DNA of 64,000 nucleotides. It comes from Fibrobacter succinogenes. Lineage in GTDB: Bacteria > Fibrobacterota > Fibrobacteria > Fibrobacterales > Fibrobacteraceae. Positions 51,040 to 62,000 of the stretch are shown piece by piece (position 1 is the first letter of the stretch; every line of letters begins with the position of its first letter). The position numbers and the translations under genes are program-made. The notes beneath the pieces are model-generated. The model saw only the letters and a list, made by a program, of their open reading frames with translations. It ran no database searches and was not told the origin of the DNA. The stretch lies in contig CACYRP010000011.1 in the NCBI GenBank assembly GCA_902776765.1, positions 34,786 through 98,785 of the forward strand, given 5' to 3'.

Positions 51040-52926
51040 CTAGTCCAACTTGTACTTATCTTTCGCAGCTTCAAGTTCGGCGCTCGCCTTTTCCCAGGCG
51101 GCGTAAAGCTCTTCGGTGAGTTTCTTGTTGTCATCCATGTCTTTTGCAATGGCGGTAATGGCGTTGCCATCACCAGATTCCGAGGCGGCCACAAGTTTGG
51201 CTTCAAGTTCGCCGCCGACGGCTTCGGCCTTCGCGATTTCGGCTTCGAGGCGAGCGACTTCTTTTTCAAGCGGCTTGATGACCTTGCTGCGTTCGGCGAT
51301 GTAGTCGGCACGTGCCCTGCGGTCTTCCTTTGTACGCGGAGTCGAGCTTACAGGCTTATCGTCTGTGACGTCGATATTCGAGACCTTGATGTTTGCAGAA
51401 TTCGCGCCACCCGGCTTCTTTTCCGATGCCCAACCCACCTTTTCAAGGAAGTCTGCATAAGAGCCTTCGAACACGCGGCACTTGCCGCCATCGAATACAA
51501 TCAAACGGTTTGCAAAAGCATGCAAAAGTTCTTCGTCATGTGTCACGACGAGCGCAGTACCATCGTAATCTTCCAGCGCGTCAATCAAGCTCTCGATGCT
51601 TTCCATGTCCAAGTGGTTCGTCGGTTCGTCAAGCAAGAGCATGTTGCTTTCGTTCGCCAAAATCTTGCCCAAAAGCACACGGCTGCGCTCGCCACCCGAA
51701 AGTACCTTGACCTTCTTCACCGCGTTATCGCCGCTGAACATCATAAGCCCAGCAAGGCTACGGGCGCGGCTTTTCTGCGACACATCCGCAATTGCCGATG
51801 CAATTTCTTCTTCGACCGTATTTTCAAGATTCAGGCGGTTGATGTTCGTCTGTCCAAAGTAATTTATCTTGAGGTTCGGGTTGTAATTGATTGTACCCTG
51901 GGTCGGTTCAAATTCTTTGGCAATCAAGTTCAAGAGCGTCGTTTTACCGCGACCGTTCGGGCCGATAATCGCAATGCGGTCGCCCTTGAACACTTCCATT
52001 TCGAGGTCCGTAATCAGCTCCGGGCCGTAACCGTCCTCGTTCTTGTACGCAAAATGGAGCCCGTGAATCTGCAACATGCGCTTGCCCGGGAATTCCGCAT
52101 TCTTGAAGCTGAAATCCAAGTTGCGTTCATGCGTAAGTCGCTCGCCCGTCGCAAGCTTTGCCGCAGCCTTGATTTTCGACTGCACCATCGCAGCCTTTGC
52201 CGCCTTGTAGCGAAAACGCTCAATAACCTTTTCGAGCTGTTCCTTTTTGCGCTGCTCGTTTTCCTGAGTGCGCATTGCCACTTCTTCTTCTTCGGCAATC
52301 GTCTCGCGGAGCTTTTCGACCGTTCCCTTGACCTTGCGCATCTTGTGGCGGTGAATGCCCACCGTGTGCGTGCAGACCTCGTCCATAAAATGGTGGTCAT
52401 GCGTAATCAAGAGCACTTCGCCCTTCCACGCGCGCAAAAAGCGGCTGAGCCAGCGCATGGAGACAATGTCCAGATAGTTCGTCGGTTCGTCCAGCAAAAG
52501 CATGTCCGGTTCCGACGCCAGGACCTTCGCCAAATTCAAACGGATCTGGAAACCACCCGACAAAAGCATCGGGTCTTTCTGCATGCTCTCTTCGTCAAAG
52601 CCAAGACCAAAGAGAATCGCCTCGACCTTGTGTTCTTCGAGCCAGCCATCCTCATTTACCTTGAGCACACTGCACGCCTCTTCATGCACCGTCGGGTGCG
52701 TGAACTTGATGTGCTGCTGCAAGTAGCCAATCGTATAGCCCTTCGGGATGTCGATGTTACCGCCATCGATGCATTCCTGCCCGAGAATCATCTTGAAAAG
52801 GGTCGATTTGCCGCAACCATTGCGACCTACAAGACCGACGCGTTCATGGTCGGCCACAAGCATGCTAGCGCCATCCAAAAGGACTTGCATGCCAAAAGAC
52901 TTGGAAACGTTCTGAATCTGGATCAC
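51040..52926 (-). CDS. ABC-F family ATPase
   Basis: A soluble 628-residue protein with two nucleotide-binding domains. First: VGRNGCGKST, LSGGFQIR, LLLDEPTNYLD. Second: IGPNGRGKTT, LSGGERSR, LLLDEPTNHLD. A helical arm between them (EEEEVAMRTQENEQRKKEQLEK) and a C-terminal coiled coil are typical of ABC-F proteins acting on the ribosome (YheS/YdiF-like branch). It is convergent with the SLT-like gene with only 6 bases between stops. A separate copy from the Uup-like gene at 37489. Confidence 0.85.
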   Translation of the reverse strand: MIQIQNVSKSFGMQVLLDGASMLVADHERVGLVGRNGCGKSTLFKMILGQECIDGGNIDIPKGYTIGYLQQHIKFTHPTVHEEACSVLKVNEDGWLEEHKVEAILFGLGFDEESMQKDPMLLSGGFQIRLNLAKVLASEPDMLLLDEPTNYLDIVSMRWLSRFLRAWKGEVLLITHDHHFMDEVCTHTVGIHRHKMRKVKGTVEKLRETIAEEEEVAMRTQENEQRKKEQLEKVIERFRYKAAKAAMVQSKIKAAAKLATGERLTHERNLDFSFKNAEFPGKRMLQIHGLHFAYKNEDGYGPELITDLEMEVFKGDRIAIIGPNGRGKTTLLNLIAKEFEPTQGTINYNPNLKINYFGQTNINRLNLENTVEEEIASAIADVSQKSRARSLAGLMMFSGDNAVKKVKVLSGGERSRVLLGKILANESNMLLLDEPTNHLDMESIESLIDALEDYDGTALVVTHDEELLHAFANRLIVFDGGKCRVFEGSYADFLEKVGWASEKKPGGANSANIKVSNIDVTDDKPVSSTPRTKEDRRARADYIAERSKVIKPLEKEVARLEAEIAKAEAVGGELEAKLVAASESGDGNAITAIAKDMDDNKKLTEELYAAWEKASAELEAAKDKYKLD

Positions 52927-52950
52927 GAGAGCAAAGATAGATTTTTAAAA

Positions 52951-52985
52951 GGGAGAACTTAGAACTTAGATCTTAGAACTTAGTC
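52951..52985. repeat. AACTTAG array
   Basis: GAACTTAGAACTTAG, ATCTTAGAACTTAG: four near-perfect 7-base units just upstream of the ABC-F start codon. Confidence 0.75.
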
Positions 52986-53005
52986 AATGTTGCGAACTCC
53001 TCATA

Positions 53006-53039
53006 CAAAAAAAAACGGCCCCACGCAAATGGGAGCCGC
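53006..53039 (-). terminator. Terminator of the secreted unknown gene
   Basis: 9-bp stem CGGCTCCCA/TGGGGCCG (G-U pair) on the minus strand followed by nine T. Confidence 0.8.
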
Positions 53040-53061
53040 ACCTAAACTCAGCAGAGCGAGA

Positions 53062-54219
53062 TTACTTCCAGTCGAGAACTTCGCGGTTCCAAGAAACCGG
53101 AGAACCCGTCATGATCAATTTCTTATCAAAGCCGCTGCCATTGCTCATCTGCTTTGCAATAAAGCCAGACTTGTACATGGTAGCCTTCTTGCCGTCCTTG
53201 TTCTTGCCGTCATAGACAATATCAAATCCGACCCATCTGTAAAGAATAAAGCCGAAGAAGTTTCTGCGGTATTCCCAGGAGTCGCTCGTGATGATGAGCT
53301 TCTTGACCTTGTAACCCTTCACGAGAGCCTTGAGTTCCTTTTCAATCTTCGGGCCCTTCCAGGTCTGCTTCGGGAGGTCAGCCATCTTGACCGGAGTCGG
53401 GCCGCGCTTGATAGCATCCTGGACTTCTTCGATCGGAGACTTGCCCACGATTTCCTTGAAGTCGGTCACTTCAACTTCGTAGAACTTTTCCGGGAAAGCG
53501 ACACCCCTGTAAACGCCCTGGTCGATATAGCCGTATCCTTCCGGCACATAGAAGAACTTGCCGCCCTTCTTGTAAACGAAAGCCATCGGGAAAGCGTTCT
53601 TGTCGTTGTGCTTTATGATAGAACCCAAGCGGTAAGCGCGCACGAACTCGCTTTCGCCCTGCTCCTTGTCCGACGGGCCAATCCAGCGGGACTTGAGGTT
53701 TCTGATATCGTTGTCCTTCGTGATCATGTAGACTTCAGCCGGCAATTCGCCTTCGAGCATCGTCTTGGTGGTATCGTCAATCTTCTTCGGATCCCAGTCA
53801 TACACGAGAGCCTTCGGAGTATTCGGGGTCGGGCCATCGACAACCGGCTTACCAAAGCACTTGACGCACTTTGCAACATGGTCCTTCCAGAAGACGACAT
53901 TGCTGTCGGCATCCCTATAAAGCACGTCGTAGTTCAAGACATCCGGTTCACGTTCTTCGGCAAGTTCATCCGTGTGGATAAACACCTTGATGATGCCCTT
54001 TTCCTTGTTGTCCTTCCAGTGGTAGAAAACGCGTTCGAGGTAACGGTTGGAAATATCGGCACCCACCGGGAGTTCGCTTCTAGCCATAGTCGGCTTGTCA
54101 GAAGCAGGAGCCATAGCAGCATCGGCAGGGATTTCAGCAGCAGAAGCTGCACCTTGCGCATTGGCAAGAGACACGGCAAAAAGACCGGCAGCAAACGTCT
54201 TCAAAATAATCGTTTTCAT
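53062..54219 (-). CDS. Secreted protein, unknown family
   Basis: A 385-residue protein with a signal peptide (MKTIILKTFAAGLFAVSLANA), followed by an Ala/Pro-rich spacer. The rest is a mixed alpha/beta domain with many Tyr/Trp and Lys: VFYHWKDNKEKGIIKVFIH, HVAKCVKCFGKP (a lone CxxC), KALVYDWDPKKIDD, GGKFFYVPEGYGYID and FGFILYRWVGFDIVYDGKNK. I recognise no known motif. Codon use is strongly biased, suggesting a well-expressed periplasmic or outer-membrane protein. It is a single gene with its own terminator and a long 350-base upstream region. Confidence 0.7.
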   Translation of the reverse strand: MKTIILKTFAAGLFAVSLANAQGAASAAEIPADAAMAPASDKPTMARSELPVGADISNRYLERVFYHWKDNKEKGIIKVFIHTDELAEEREPDVLNYDVLYRDADSNVVFWKDHVAKCVKCFGKPVVDGPTPNTPKALVYDWDPKKIDDTTKTMLEGELPAEVYMITKDNDIRNLKSRWIGPSDKEQGESEFVRAYRLGSIIKHNDKNAFPMAFVYKKGGKFFYVPEGYGYIDQGVYRGVAFPEKFYEVEVTDFKEIVGKSPIEEVQDAIKRGPTPVKMADLPKQTWKGPKIEKELKALVKGYKVKKLIITSDSWEYRRNFFGFILYRWVGFDIVYDGKNKDGKKATMYKSGFIAKQMSNGSGFDKKLIMTGSPVSWNREVLDWK

Positions 54220-54514
54220 TCAAAAACAACTCTCTATAGGTTCTAGGTTCCACACACACCATCCTGACGAACCTACATAACCAGGAATGTGCTATAGCGA
54301 GACAATATATAAAAAAATATGTTTTTGGCAATAATCCAATCGGTTTATTGAAATGTTTTTCTAAACTTGTTGAATTCCACTTGACGGTTTTTTCCATGCA
54401 CATCATTTTGTCAACAAAAAAAATCAAAAAGCATTTTCCGTCTATAACTCGTTATCATTCAACAAGATAATTTTCAACATCTAAACACATCGACTGTTGA
54501 TAAAATGTGAACTT
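54220..54514. other. Upstream region of the secreted unknown gene
   Basis: About 300 AT-rich bases without a gene. I see only the promoter side of the gene at 53062 and scattered TCAACAAG / GTCAACAA words; no convincing small gene or structured RNA. Confidence 0.4.
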
Positions 54515-54549
54515 CAAAAAAAAGCGGTTTCCCATTTAGAGAAACCGCC
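54515..54549 (-). terminator. Terminator of fibro-slime gene 1
   Basis: Perfect stem GCGGTTTC/GAAACCGC with an 8-9 base loop and eight T on the minus strand. Confidence 0.85.
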
Positions 54550-54570
54550 TTTCAAATGGATTATAGACCA

Positions 54571-57500
54571 CTATCTTTTTTCGTGACGGCGAACGCCCAA
54601 ATTAAAGGTACCGTCCGTCTGTCCAACAATCTTATCGTCCTGGAAAATCTTGAACTTGAGTTTCGCAATATAGACTCCCGTTCCGACCCAGCGCCCTTTA
54701 TTGGTATGCGCATCCCACATCAAGAACACGTTACCCGGATTCTCCACGCAGTCCGTACCGAAAACGTTCTTGTCGTTACATGCCACGACACCGCTCTGCG
54801 AATTGACAAACTGCCCAAGCGTCGAGAAGTATTCCACATTCCACTTGATTTTCGCCTTTGCAAGTACAGAGTCCCTGCTACCATCCGAATTCATCAACAA
54901 CGACTTTCCAACTTCGCTTAAGTCAAACTTGATCAATTCGCCAGGGAGGCCCGTTTCGGCCACGACATCATCAATCTTCTTCGATACGTCAACGCGGACA
55001 GGAGCAACATCACCACGATGAGGCCACTTTCCTAAAGTCCAGTCCACAGGATCGATTGCGACAACGCCCGGCGATTCCACGCCCACACGCTGTTCACCTT
55101 CGATACGGAGCCACGGATTATCCACATGCGGCACGTTCCCCTGCAAATCAGGCAGCACACCCGGAATCAGACGCACCATAAAGCCCACTTCTGGAAGGAC
55201 CATGCTTTCATCTTTCTTCTGGAACAACACATCATAATAATTGCTATTCCTGTTCGGCAAAACAGATATGACCGAGAGAAGCATCGGGTCCACCATTTCT
55301 CCGGCCTTGTCCTTGAATTCCAAGAACTGCACGCCATTGAGTATACCCGCCTGCGTTGCCTCGCTGATATACACCGTCAGCTTGTTCATGTTTTCACTCA
55401 TCGGCTTCACAATCGGCTTGTCCACAAGAATAGCACCAATACGGTCTTCAATTGCAAGCCCATCCAAGCTGAGCTGCGTCATCTGTCCTGTTTCCTTATC
55501 CATGTACGTATAGTGATACCTGAAGGAGCCTTGATACGTGTTCTTCGCATCACCTGTAAAGACTTTATCCAACAAGCTATCCGCATGGATAGACAAGTTC
55601 TTTTCATCCCGCATCAACATGGTCACATTTTCCACAGAGGCGACCGTATGCCAATCGTCACTGCCAAAAGACCATGCAATCGTATCGGGGATAGTCTCGC
55701 CAAACGGCTTGTTGAACACAACGGCAATACTGTCGAGCACGCCATCGCCATTGCGGTCGTGAGCTTCGCCCAAGCTTGCAAATGGTACAGGAGGCTCCTT
55801 AAAGTGGATATTGCCCCACGAAATCACATTGGCAACGCTGCCTCCAGAAATTTCAAAGCTTGCGTTTGTCACCGAGGAATCGCCAACGACATAGAACTTC
55901 GCCACCCCCGTCGAATCGGTAATCAACCTGTTCACCCGCTGCTTCTTTTCATCCAAGAAACTGATCGGGAACGAAGTCTTCAAATCCAAAGCAGCAAAAC
56001 AGTCTTTGCAAAGGCTCGCGATATAGAACACTCCCACCTGCAACGGGATTGTATCGGGGTATGCCACATGCGTAAGGAGCGTATCATTGGCAGAACCGTC
56101 AAAGGTCAGGCCACGCAAGCTAATGCCTGTGGGGTCAAATGCGGTAGGCGTTTCAAAACCGCTAAACACATCGATAAACGCAATGTCTGGAAGCGGGTAC
56201 GCCGGCACCGTAAAGAATACTTCGCTAGACTGGCTCGGATCGCTAGCCAAGGAGAACTGCAGCATGTACGAGCCCGGTGCTAACGAACGGTTACGCACAA
56301 TCGCCACCGTGTCAATCACAAAACCAGCCATGTTGGCATCGATATTGATACCCGCAATAGATCCCGGCAAAAGTTCCATGCCCTCCGACGGAATCCGTTC
56401 GTCATCGCCAAAAAGCACAAACGAAGACTGCGCAGGCATTGTATCGATTTTTGAAGTACTCGACACATCGCAACTGATCGATTCATCCATCAGCAACTGC
56501 AAAATGGTGTACTTGATTGTTCCATCGGTCGTTGTTTCTTCCACCGGGTAATACGTCTTTTGCGTCTGCAAGTTAATCGACGTACGCATCTTGAAGTTCG
56601 AACCCGTCGCGTTGCGTTCCGAGAAGAAAATATGGAACGGGTATTCACGGCCTTCGATAAGCTTTAACGACGGATCGTTCTTGCCTATCGTATCCAAATT
56701 CACGGCACCTTCCTCAGGATTGTGGCATCCACCGATATCCACGACAAGACGGTTGTTGATATACACCCACACGTCATCGTCCCCACGGAATTCAAAATAC
56801 TGCCCTTTCACATACTTGAATTGAGCCGAGACCTTCATGGCAAAGCTGTAGTTGTGGCGGCAACCGCTGATATTCCAGTCAAACTTCGGATTGCGAACCG
56901 TCTTTGCCGAATCGAGGTACTGCAAGTCGTCGATCGGATAAAATCCCGGATTGATGGAATCATTGCAATCACTCAACTCATTCGTAAAGTCCGCCTGCCA
57001 AAAACCTTCATCGTCCAAGGACAAGCTAATGTCGCGGCAAACGCCATTCTTGTACTCACGGCCGGCAGCATCGTGCGCCACCACCTGCGGAATAAACCAA
57101 TTCTCGATTTCATGAGCCGCAGTACACAAATGCCATGGATATTCCGAAGAATCCTTGCGGGCAGGAACGCCATTCACAAGCGTATCCTGCACCATGCCTT
57201 TCACAAGCCCAGAACAAGCGTTCAACGAATCCAATTCCCCATTTTGATTAAGCCCATACATCGATGTATAGGGGTTACCATAAACAATATTGCCAAAGTC
57301 CACATCAACGCTATCGTGGTAGCTTTCGCCAGCCCAGTCCACGACAAGCGCCGAAATCTTGAGCGACGGACAAATACCAAGAATGCCCGGATACTCTGTC
57401 GTATCCGTTGGTTCGTAACGCTGTTTCGGGTTCGGGTACACCCAAACCGTATCGTGAATCGCCATCAAGGAATCCAGCGAAATCAAGGAATCAAGGTTAT

Positions 57501-58845
57501 CCAGTTCCGCGACAACGCCCTTGCCGCCATAACGTTCCATGCCAAAGGACTGCTTAAAGTAAACCTTCCAGTCCGTTGCATGCTTATAGACCGTACCCGT
57601 GTACCAACCGCACGTATCTGTAAGCGGCCCCATCTTAATAACATCGCCTGTCGATTCAATCACCATCGATGGCGACTGGTTTTCCCACGGGCTCTTCAAG
57701 CGCACCACTTTAGGCTCCGGCGGATAAAACACCAAATCAAATGAACCTAGCGAAGTCGATGTATAAAGCCATGTTTCGTAAATGCCCGTCGGGAACAATT
57801 CACTTGCATGCGGGCGAGAAGTTTCTTCGAAATAGTAATGCGGAGGCCAATCGCTCTTACCGCGCGCAATCTGGACACGCGTCATCTGCGAATTCCATTG
57901 CGACGAACCGACAAGAGAATCTGTAAAATCAATATGACGCCAATATTTGTATTCACCCTGACTGCTAAGTTCCGACATGTTCAAGATGTTGTCGATCTGG
58001 AGATAGAACGTACTGTCGCGATAAGTCGAATTTGTGCGCCACGGGTGGTAAATATGCAAACGTCTCGTTGCGTCAAAGCATTCGCCCGGAGTTCCAATCT
58101 CTGCGGAAGCCACAGGATTTTCGACCGTACCATCCACGAAAATCGTGTCTTGCGTCTGGAAAAGCTCTCCAAAAACAACAAAAGAATCCCTATCTGCAGG
58201 AACAACGTACCACGGTGCCTTGTAACGCGTAAAGTACCCCACCGAGATTGGGTTAGACGCAATCATGGAAGGTGTAAGCGCGCCATAGAACCAGCCGCAC
58301 TTATCCTTGTCGCCCTCGTTAAAACGCATCAATATAGAATCGGTACCAAAAACAAGCTGAGGCAAGACCTTGTTGCCCCACGGGCTCTTGAACCACACAA
58401 TCTTTGAACCCGGCGCCATGAAGGACTTTTCATAGGACTTTCCCGCCGCATCCGTATAAAGCCAAATTTCCGTTTCGGTACCAAAGAACGACGTAATTCT
58501 GTTTTTCCCGCCTCCAGTCCACGAAACGCAATTGTTGTTATTGTAATTATTGTCGTTGGTATTGGGGCACGCCTTGAATTCAAAATCCTGCCAATCCTGG
58601 AAATCCGAAATCGTCTTGCCCTTCCATGTATAAACGTACCAATCGTCGCCTTCGCTCTGCATCATCGTTTTGGACATAGCACCAAAACCCGGATTGTAAT
58701 CCGTTACGCCACCAACAATATGCGGTGTATAGCTTGAAGCCGTTGCGTCATTGCGGAACGGCGACTGCAAATGAATTGTCAAATCGGCCCATGCAGAGGC
58801 CACTAATGTCAACGAGGCAGCAATACCCAAACAACAGTGTTTCAT
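54571..58845 (-). CDS. Giant secreted fibro-slime protein 1
   Basis: A 1424-residue exported protein with a signal peptide to about residue 20 (LTLVASAWA). It contains two similar modules with (K)SPWGN and KCGWFYG-type ends (around 150 and 385), a third module, and at about 633-760 a fibro-slime (PA14-related) domain: NPGFYPIDDLQYLD, FKYVKGQYFEFRGDDDVWVYINNRLVVDIGG, REYPFHIFFSERNATGSNFKMRTSINL. The C-terminal half holds Ig-like segments and ends with VGTGVYIAKLKFKI...TFNLGVRR, a FlgD/T9SS-like closing module. In Fibrobacter, such proteins are linked to attachment to cellulose; that role is inferred here. It is paralogous to the gene at 59048. Confidence 0.85.
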   Translation of the reverse strand: MKHCCLGIAASLTLVASAWADLTIHLQSPFRNDATASSYTPHIVGGVTDYNPGFGAMSKTMMQSEGDDWYVYTWKGKTISDFQDWQDFEFKACPNTNDNNYNNNNCVSWTGGGKNRITSFFGTETEIWLYTDAAGKSYEKSFMAPGSKIVWFKSPWGNKVLPQLVFGTDSILMRFNEGDKDKCGWFYGALTPSMIASNPISVGYFTRYKAPWYVVPADRDSFVVFGELFQTQDTIFVDGTVENPVASAEIGTPGECFDATRRLHIYHPWRTNSTYRDSTFYLQIDNILNMSELSSQGEYKYWRHIDFTDSLVGSSQWNSQMTRVQIARGKSDWPPHYYFEETSRPHASELFPTGIYETWLYTSTSLGSFDLVFYPPEPKVVRLKSPWENQSPSMVIESTGDVIKMGPLTDTCGWYTGTVYKHATDWKVYFKQSFGMERYGGKGVVAELDNLDSLISLDSLMAIHDTVWVYPNPKQRYEPTDTTEYPGILGICPSLKISALVVDWAGESYHDSVDVDFGNIVYGNPYTSMYGLNQNGELDSLNACSGLVKGMVQDTLVNGVPARKDSSEYPWHLCTAAHEIENWFIPQVVAHDAAGREYKNGVCRDISLSLDDEGFWQADFTNELSDCNDSINPGFYPIDDLQYLDSAKTVRNPKFDWNISGCRHNYSFAMKVSAQFKYVKGQYFEFRGDDDVWVYINNRLVVDIGGCHNPEEGAVNLDTIGKNDPSLKLIEGREYPFHIFFSERNATGSNFKMRTSINLQTQKTYYPVEETTTDGTIKYTILQLLMDESISCDVSSTSKIDTMPAQSSFVLFGDDERIPSEGMELLPGSIAGINIDANMAGFVIDTVAIVRNRSLAPGSYMLQFSLASDPSQSSEVFFTVPAYPLPDIAFIDVFSGFETPTAFDPTGISLRGLTFDGSANDTLLTHVAYPDTIPLQVGVFYIASLCKDCFAALDLKTSFPISFLDEKKQRVNRLITDSTGVAKFYVVGDSSVTNASFEISGGSVANVISWGNIHFKEPPVPFASLGEAHDRNGDGVLDSIAVVFNKPFGETIPDTIAWSFGSDDWHTVASVENVTMLMRDEKNLSIHADSLLDKVFTGDAKNTYQGSFRYHYTYMDKETGQMTQLSLDGLAIEDRIGAILVDKPIVKPMSENMNKLTVYISEATQAGILNGVQFLEFKDKAGEMVDPMLLSVISVLPNRNSNYYDVLFQKKDESMVLPEVGFMVRLIPGVLPDLQGNVPHVDNPWLRIEGEQRVGVESPGVVAIDPVDWTLGKWPHRGDVAPVRVDVSKKIDDVVAETGLPGELIKFDLSEVGKSLLMNSDGSRDSVLAKAKIKWNVEYFSTLGQFVNSQSGVVACNDKNVFGTDCVENPGNVFLMWDAHTNKGRWVGTGVYIAKLKFKIFQDDKIVGQTDGTFNLGVRRHEKR

Positions 58846-58991
58846 TCAACACCCTCTTTATTCTTCCCACACTTTTGTTTAAAGATATATTCAATTCATT
58901 GAATTACAAACTTCATAATGAAAAAAAAGCCTTTTTTAACAAATCCGCAGCTACGACCTCGTTATCGGCGTAACCTAGAGCCTAGTCTCCA

Positions 58992-59016
58992 TAAAAAAAC
59001 CGGAACAAAGTCCGGC
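58992..59016 (-). terminator. Terminator of fibro-slime gene 2
   Basis: Stem CCGGA-ctttgt-TCCGG on the minus strand with seven T after it, 30 bases past the stop. Confidence 0.75.
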
Positions 59017-59047
59017 TTAAACTCGTTTTAAAGTTTTGTACTTAATA

Positions 59048-62000
59048 TTATTTAATCTTCTTGGTTTTGGTCTTGTATTTATCGTTACGGCGGATACCGA
59101 ACGTGAACGTTTCTTCGCCTTTACCCACGACATCCCTATCCGAGAAAATCTTGAACTTGAACTTGGCAATATACACGCCCGTTCCGACCATGCGCTTCTT
59201 ATCGCTCATGGCATCCCATTCGAAGAACATGTTACCCGCATTCTGGATACAGTCCGTACCAAAAATTTTCTTGTCGTTGCAGGCGTATTCACCCTTCACC
59301 CAGTTCACATATTGACCAAGGCTTGAGAAAAATTCGATATCCCATTTTACCTTGACCATGCTCAAGATTTTCTCATATTCAGGAGTACCGGGCTTTACAT
59401 TACCAGCGTCAAACAGCTGAGTCGTGGCATAATCGTCTAGCTGGAACTTGACCAATACACCCGGCAAACCAGTCTGTTCAATGACTTCCTTAATCGTAAG
59501 TTTATCATCGACTCGGAGAGGAACAACATCGTTCGTATCACCCGGCCACGGGTTTTCCTTAGTAAACATTCCCGGGTTCACTGTTACAACTTTCGGACGT
59601 TCCGTTTCGAGCGGCTGTTCGCCTTCGATACGGCGCCACGGATTCTTTTCATGCGGCGTATTGCCACTCAAGTCCGGCAAAATTCCCGGAACAAGTCGAA
59701 TCTTGAAACCCACTTCTGGAGCGATGTAGTCAGTAGTCTTCTGGAAAATCAAATCATAGTAATCGCTTATACCTCTCGGTGACGCCGAAAGAACATTGTA
59801 AGTCGCCGGATCAACCAGATTATCGTCCTTATCCATCAACTCGATAAAGCGCGGAGAGGCAAGATCAGCATTGTTACAGCCTTCCGAAAGCTCAATCGTC
59901 ACCTTTACAGTTTTATCCGACACAATCTTGAGCATCGGCTTTTCAAGGATAATGGCACCGATCTTGTCCTGAATCTTTGTATATAGCGTTTCCGACTCCT
60001 GAGTCGATCCAGAATTTTCGTCTAGATAAATATAATGATAACGGAAATTACCATCGACAACAGTCTGTGATTCGCCTGTGTAGACTGAATGAACCAGGCT
60101 ATCAGCCGTAATAACAACTGTAGAATCGTTCTTAATTATGCTTGCGAGGTCTTCGAAAGATGTGTACTCATGCCAATCCTTGCTGCCAAAATTCCAGGCA
60201 ACCACATCCAGGTCATGTTCGTGGAATGCATCGAATTCAAACGGAATATAAATGCTATCCGGAACACCATCACCATTGCGGTCATAAATGCTGCCCGTCT
60301 TTGCAAGAGGCACTTCAGGATCTTTAAAGTTGATATTTTCCCACTTCAACGAATTCTCGACACCGCTAATACCCACGACATTGAACGAAACTCCACTAAC
60401 AGCACCTTCGCCAACAACATAGAAACGTGCAACACCCGTTTCATCCGTTTCAATGGTATTGATCTGCTGGTCCATTTCGTTATAGAAAAGCAAACGATCA
60501 TCACTCGGCTTCAAATCAAGCACGACAAAGCAATCCTTGCAAATGTTGCCCATGTACGTCACCATAATTTCCAGGTATTTCATTTCCGGGTAGTGCACAT
60601 GAGTCATCAAGGTATCGTTTTTACCTGTAATAATCGTTTCGCCTCTCAACGTCTTGTTGGTCGGATCAAATTTTTTCAATGATCCGTCAGCCGAGGGATT
60701 GAATACGTCAACAAATGCAATTTGCGGCTTCGGATATTCAGGAATCGTGAATTCATAGGAATCGTTCAAGCCCATATCCGTTTCGAGATAGAAATACAAA
60801 GTGTATTTACCCGGAGCAAGCGAACGCTGTTTTACAATTTCATCAATATTGATACTGAAACCCGAACGATCTTCGTTAATCTGAATACCGCCATAATGGA
60901 TACCCACATTCAATTCCATCATGTCGGACAAATTGCCGCCATCGAGGTAGAATACAGACGGAGCTTCCGTAATTTCAACATCAGTTTGAGCATTCGGGTC
61001 GCAGCTAACTGCAACAGCATCCATTTTCAGCTTAAGAATACCAGTTATATCGCTCGTCTTGGAGTCATCGATTGTGACAAGATAAGTATTCTGCTTCTGC
61101 AAGTTGATGGAGGTACGCATTTTGAAGTTGGAACCTGTCGCATTGCGTTCTGCATAGAAAATGTGGAACGGATATTCGCGGCCTTCCTTCAAATTAAGTG
61201 TATCGAGGTCAACAGCACCTTCCACCTTTTCGTGAATACCGCCGATGTCCACAACGAGCTTGTTGTTGATAAAGACCCACACGTCATCGTCACCACGGAA
61301 TTCAAAGTACTGCCCCTTTACGTACTTGAAACTTGCGGAAACGGACATCGCATAGCTATAGTTATGCTTGCAAGTATCAAGCTTCCAGCCATCGCCATGG
61401 TTGACATAGCCTTCGACATCCCAGTCAAACTTGGGATTCTTAATGGTCTTTGCCACGTCAAGATATTCAAAGTCATCCAACGGGAAGAAGCCCGGACTTG
61501 TCGGGTCATTGCAGTCGCCAGATTCATTGGTGTAATCGGCATACCAGAAACCTTCGTCATCGAGCTGGAGTTCAATATCCTTACATACGGAGTTCGTATA
61601 TTCCTTACCCCCCACAGTCGCAACGACTTCCGGCTTAAACCACTTATCGATTTCATGGCCTGCAGCACACTTATCCCACGGGTACTTCGAGGATTCCACA
61701 CGGGCAGGGCGGCCATTCACAAGCGTTTCCTGGACCATTCCCGTGATTTTATCACCAGAATTGCAAGTACTATCGCGCCCCTCTTTCGTATAGAAGTTAC
61801 CGCCATGAGTATGGCCAAAGTCTATATCGATACTATCATGATAGCTTTCACCAGCCCAGTCCAAAAGCATTGCAGAAATCTTCATATGCGGGCAATCACC
61901 AAGACGTCCAACTGGATACTTCGAAGATGCATTCGGACGGCTGTAGCTCTTGCTCTTGTCAGACGGATAAACCCAAGCGGTATCATGATTGCTCATCAAG

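Noticed and set aside
51520..52962. 480-codon plus-strand frame opposite the second ABC-F gene
   Set aside because: A shadow of a GC-biased ABC-F gene; the minus frame shows both complete ATPase motif sets.
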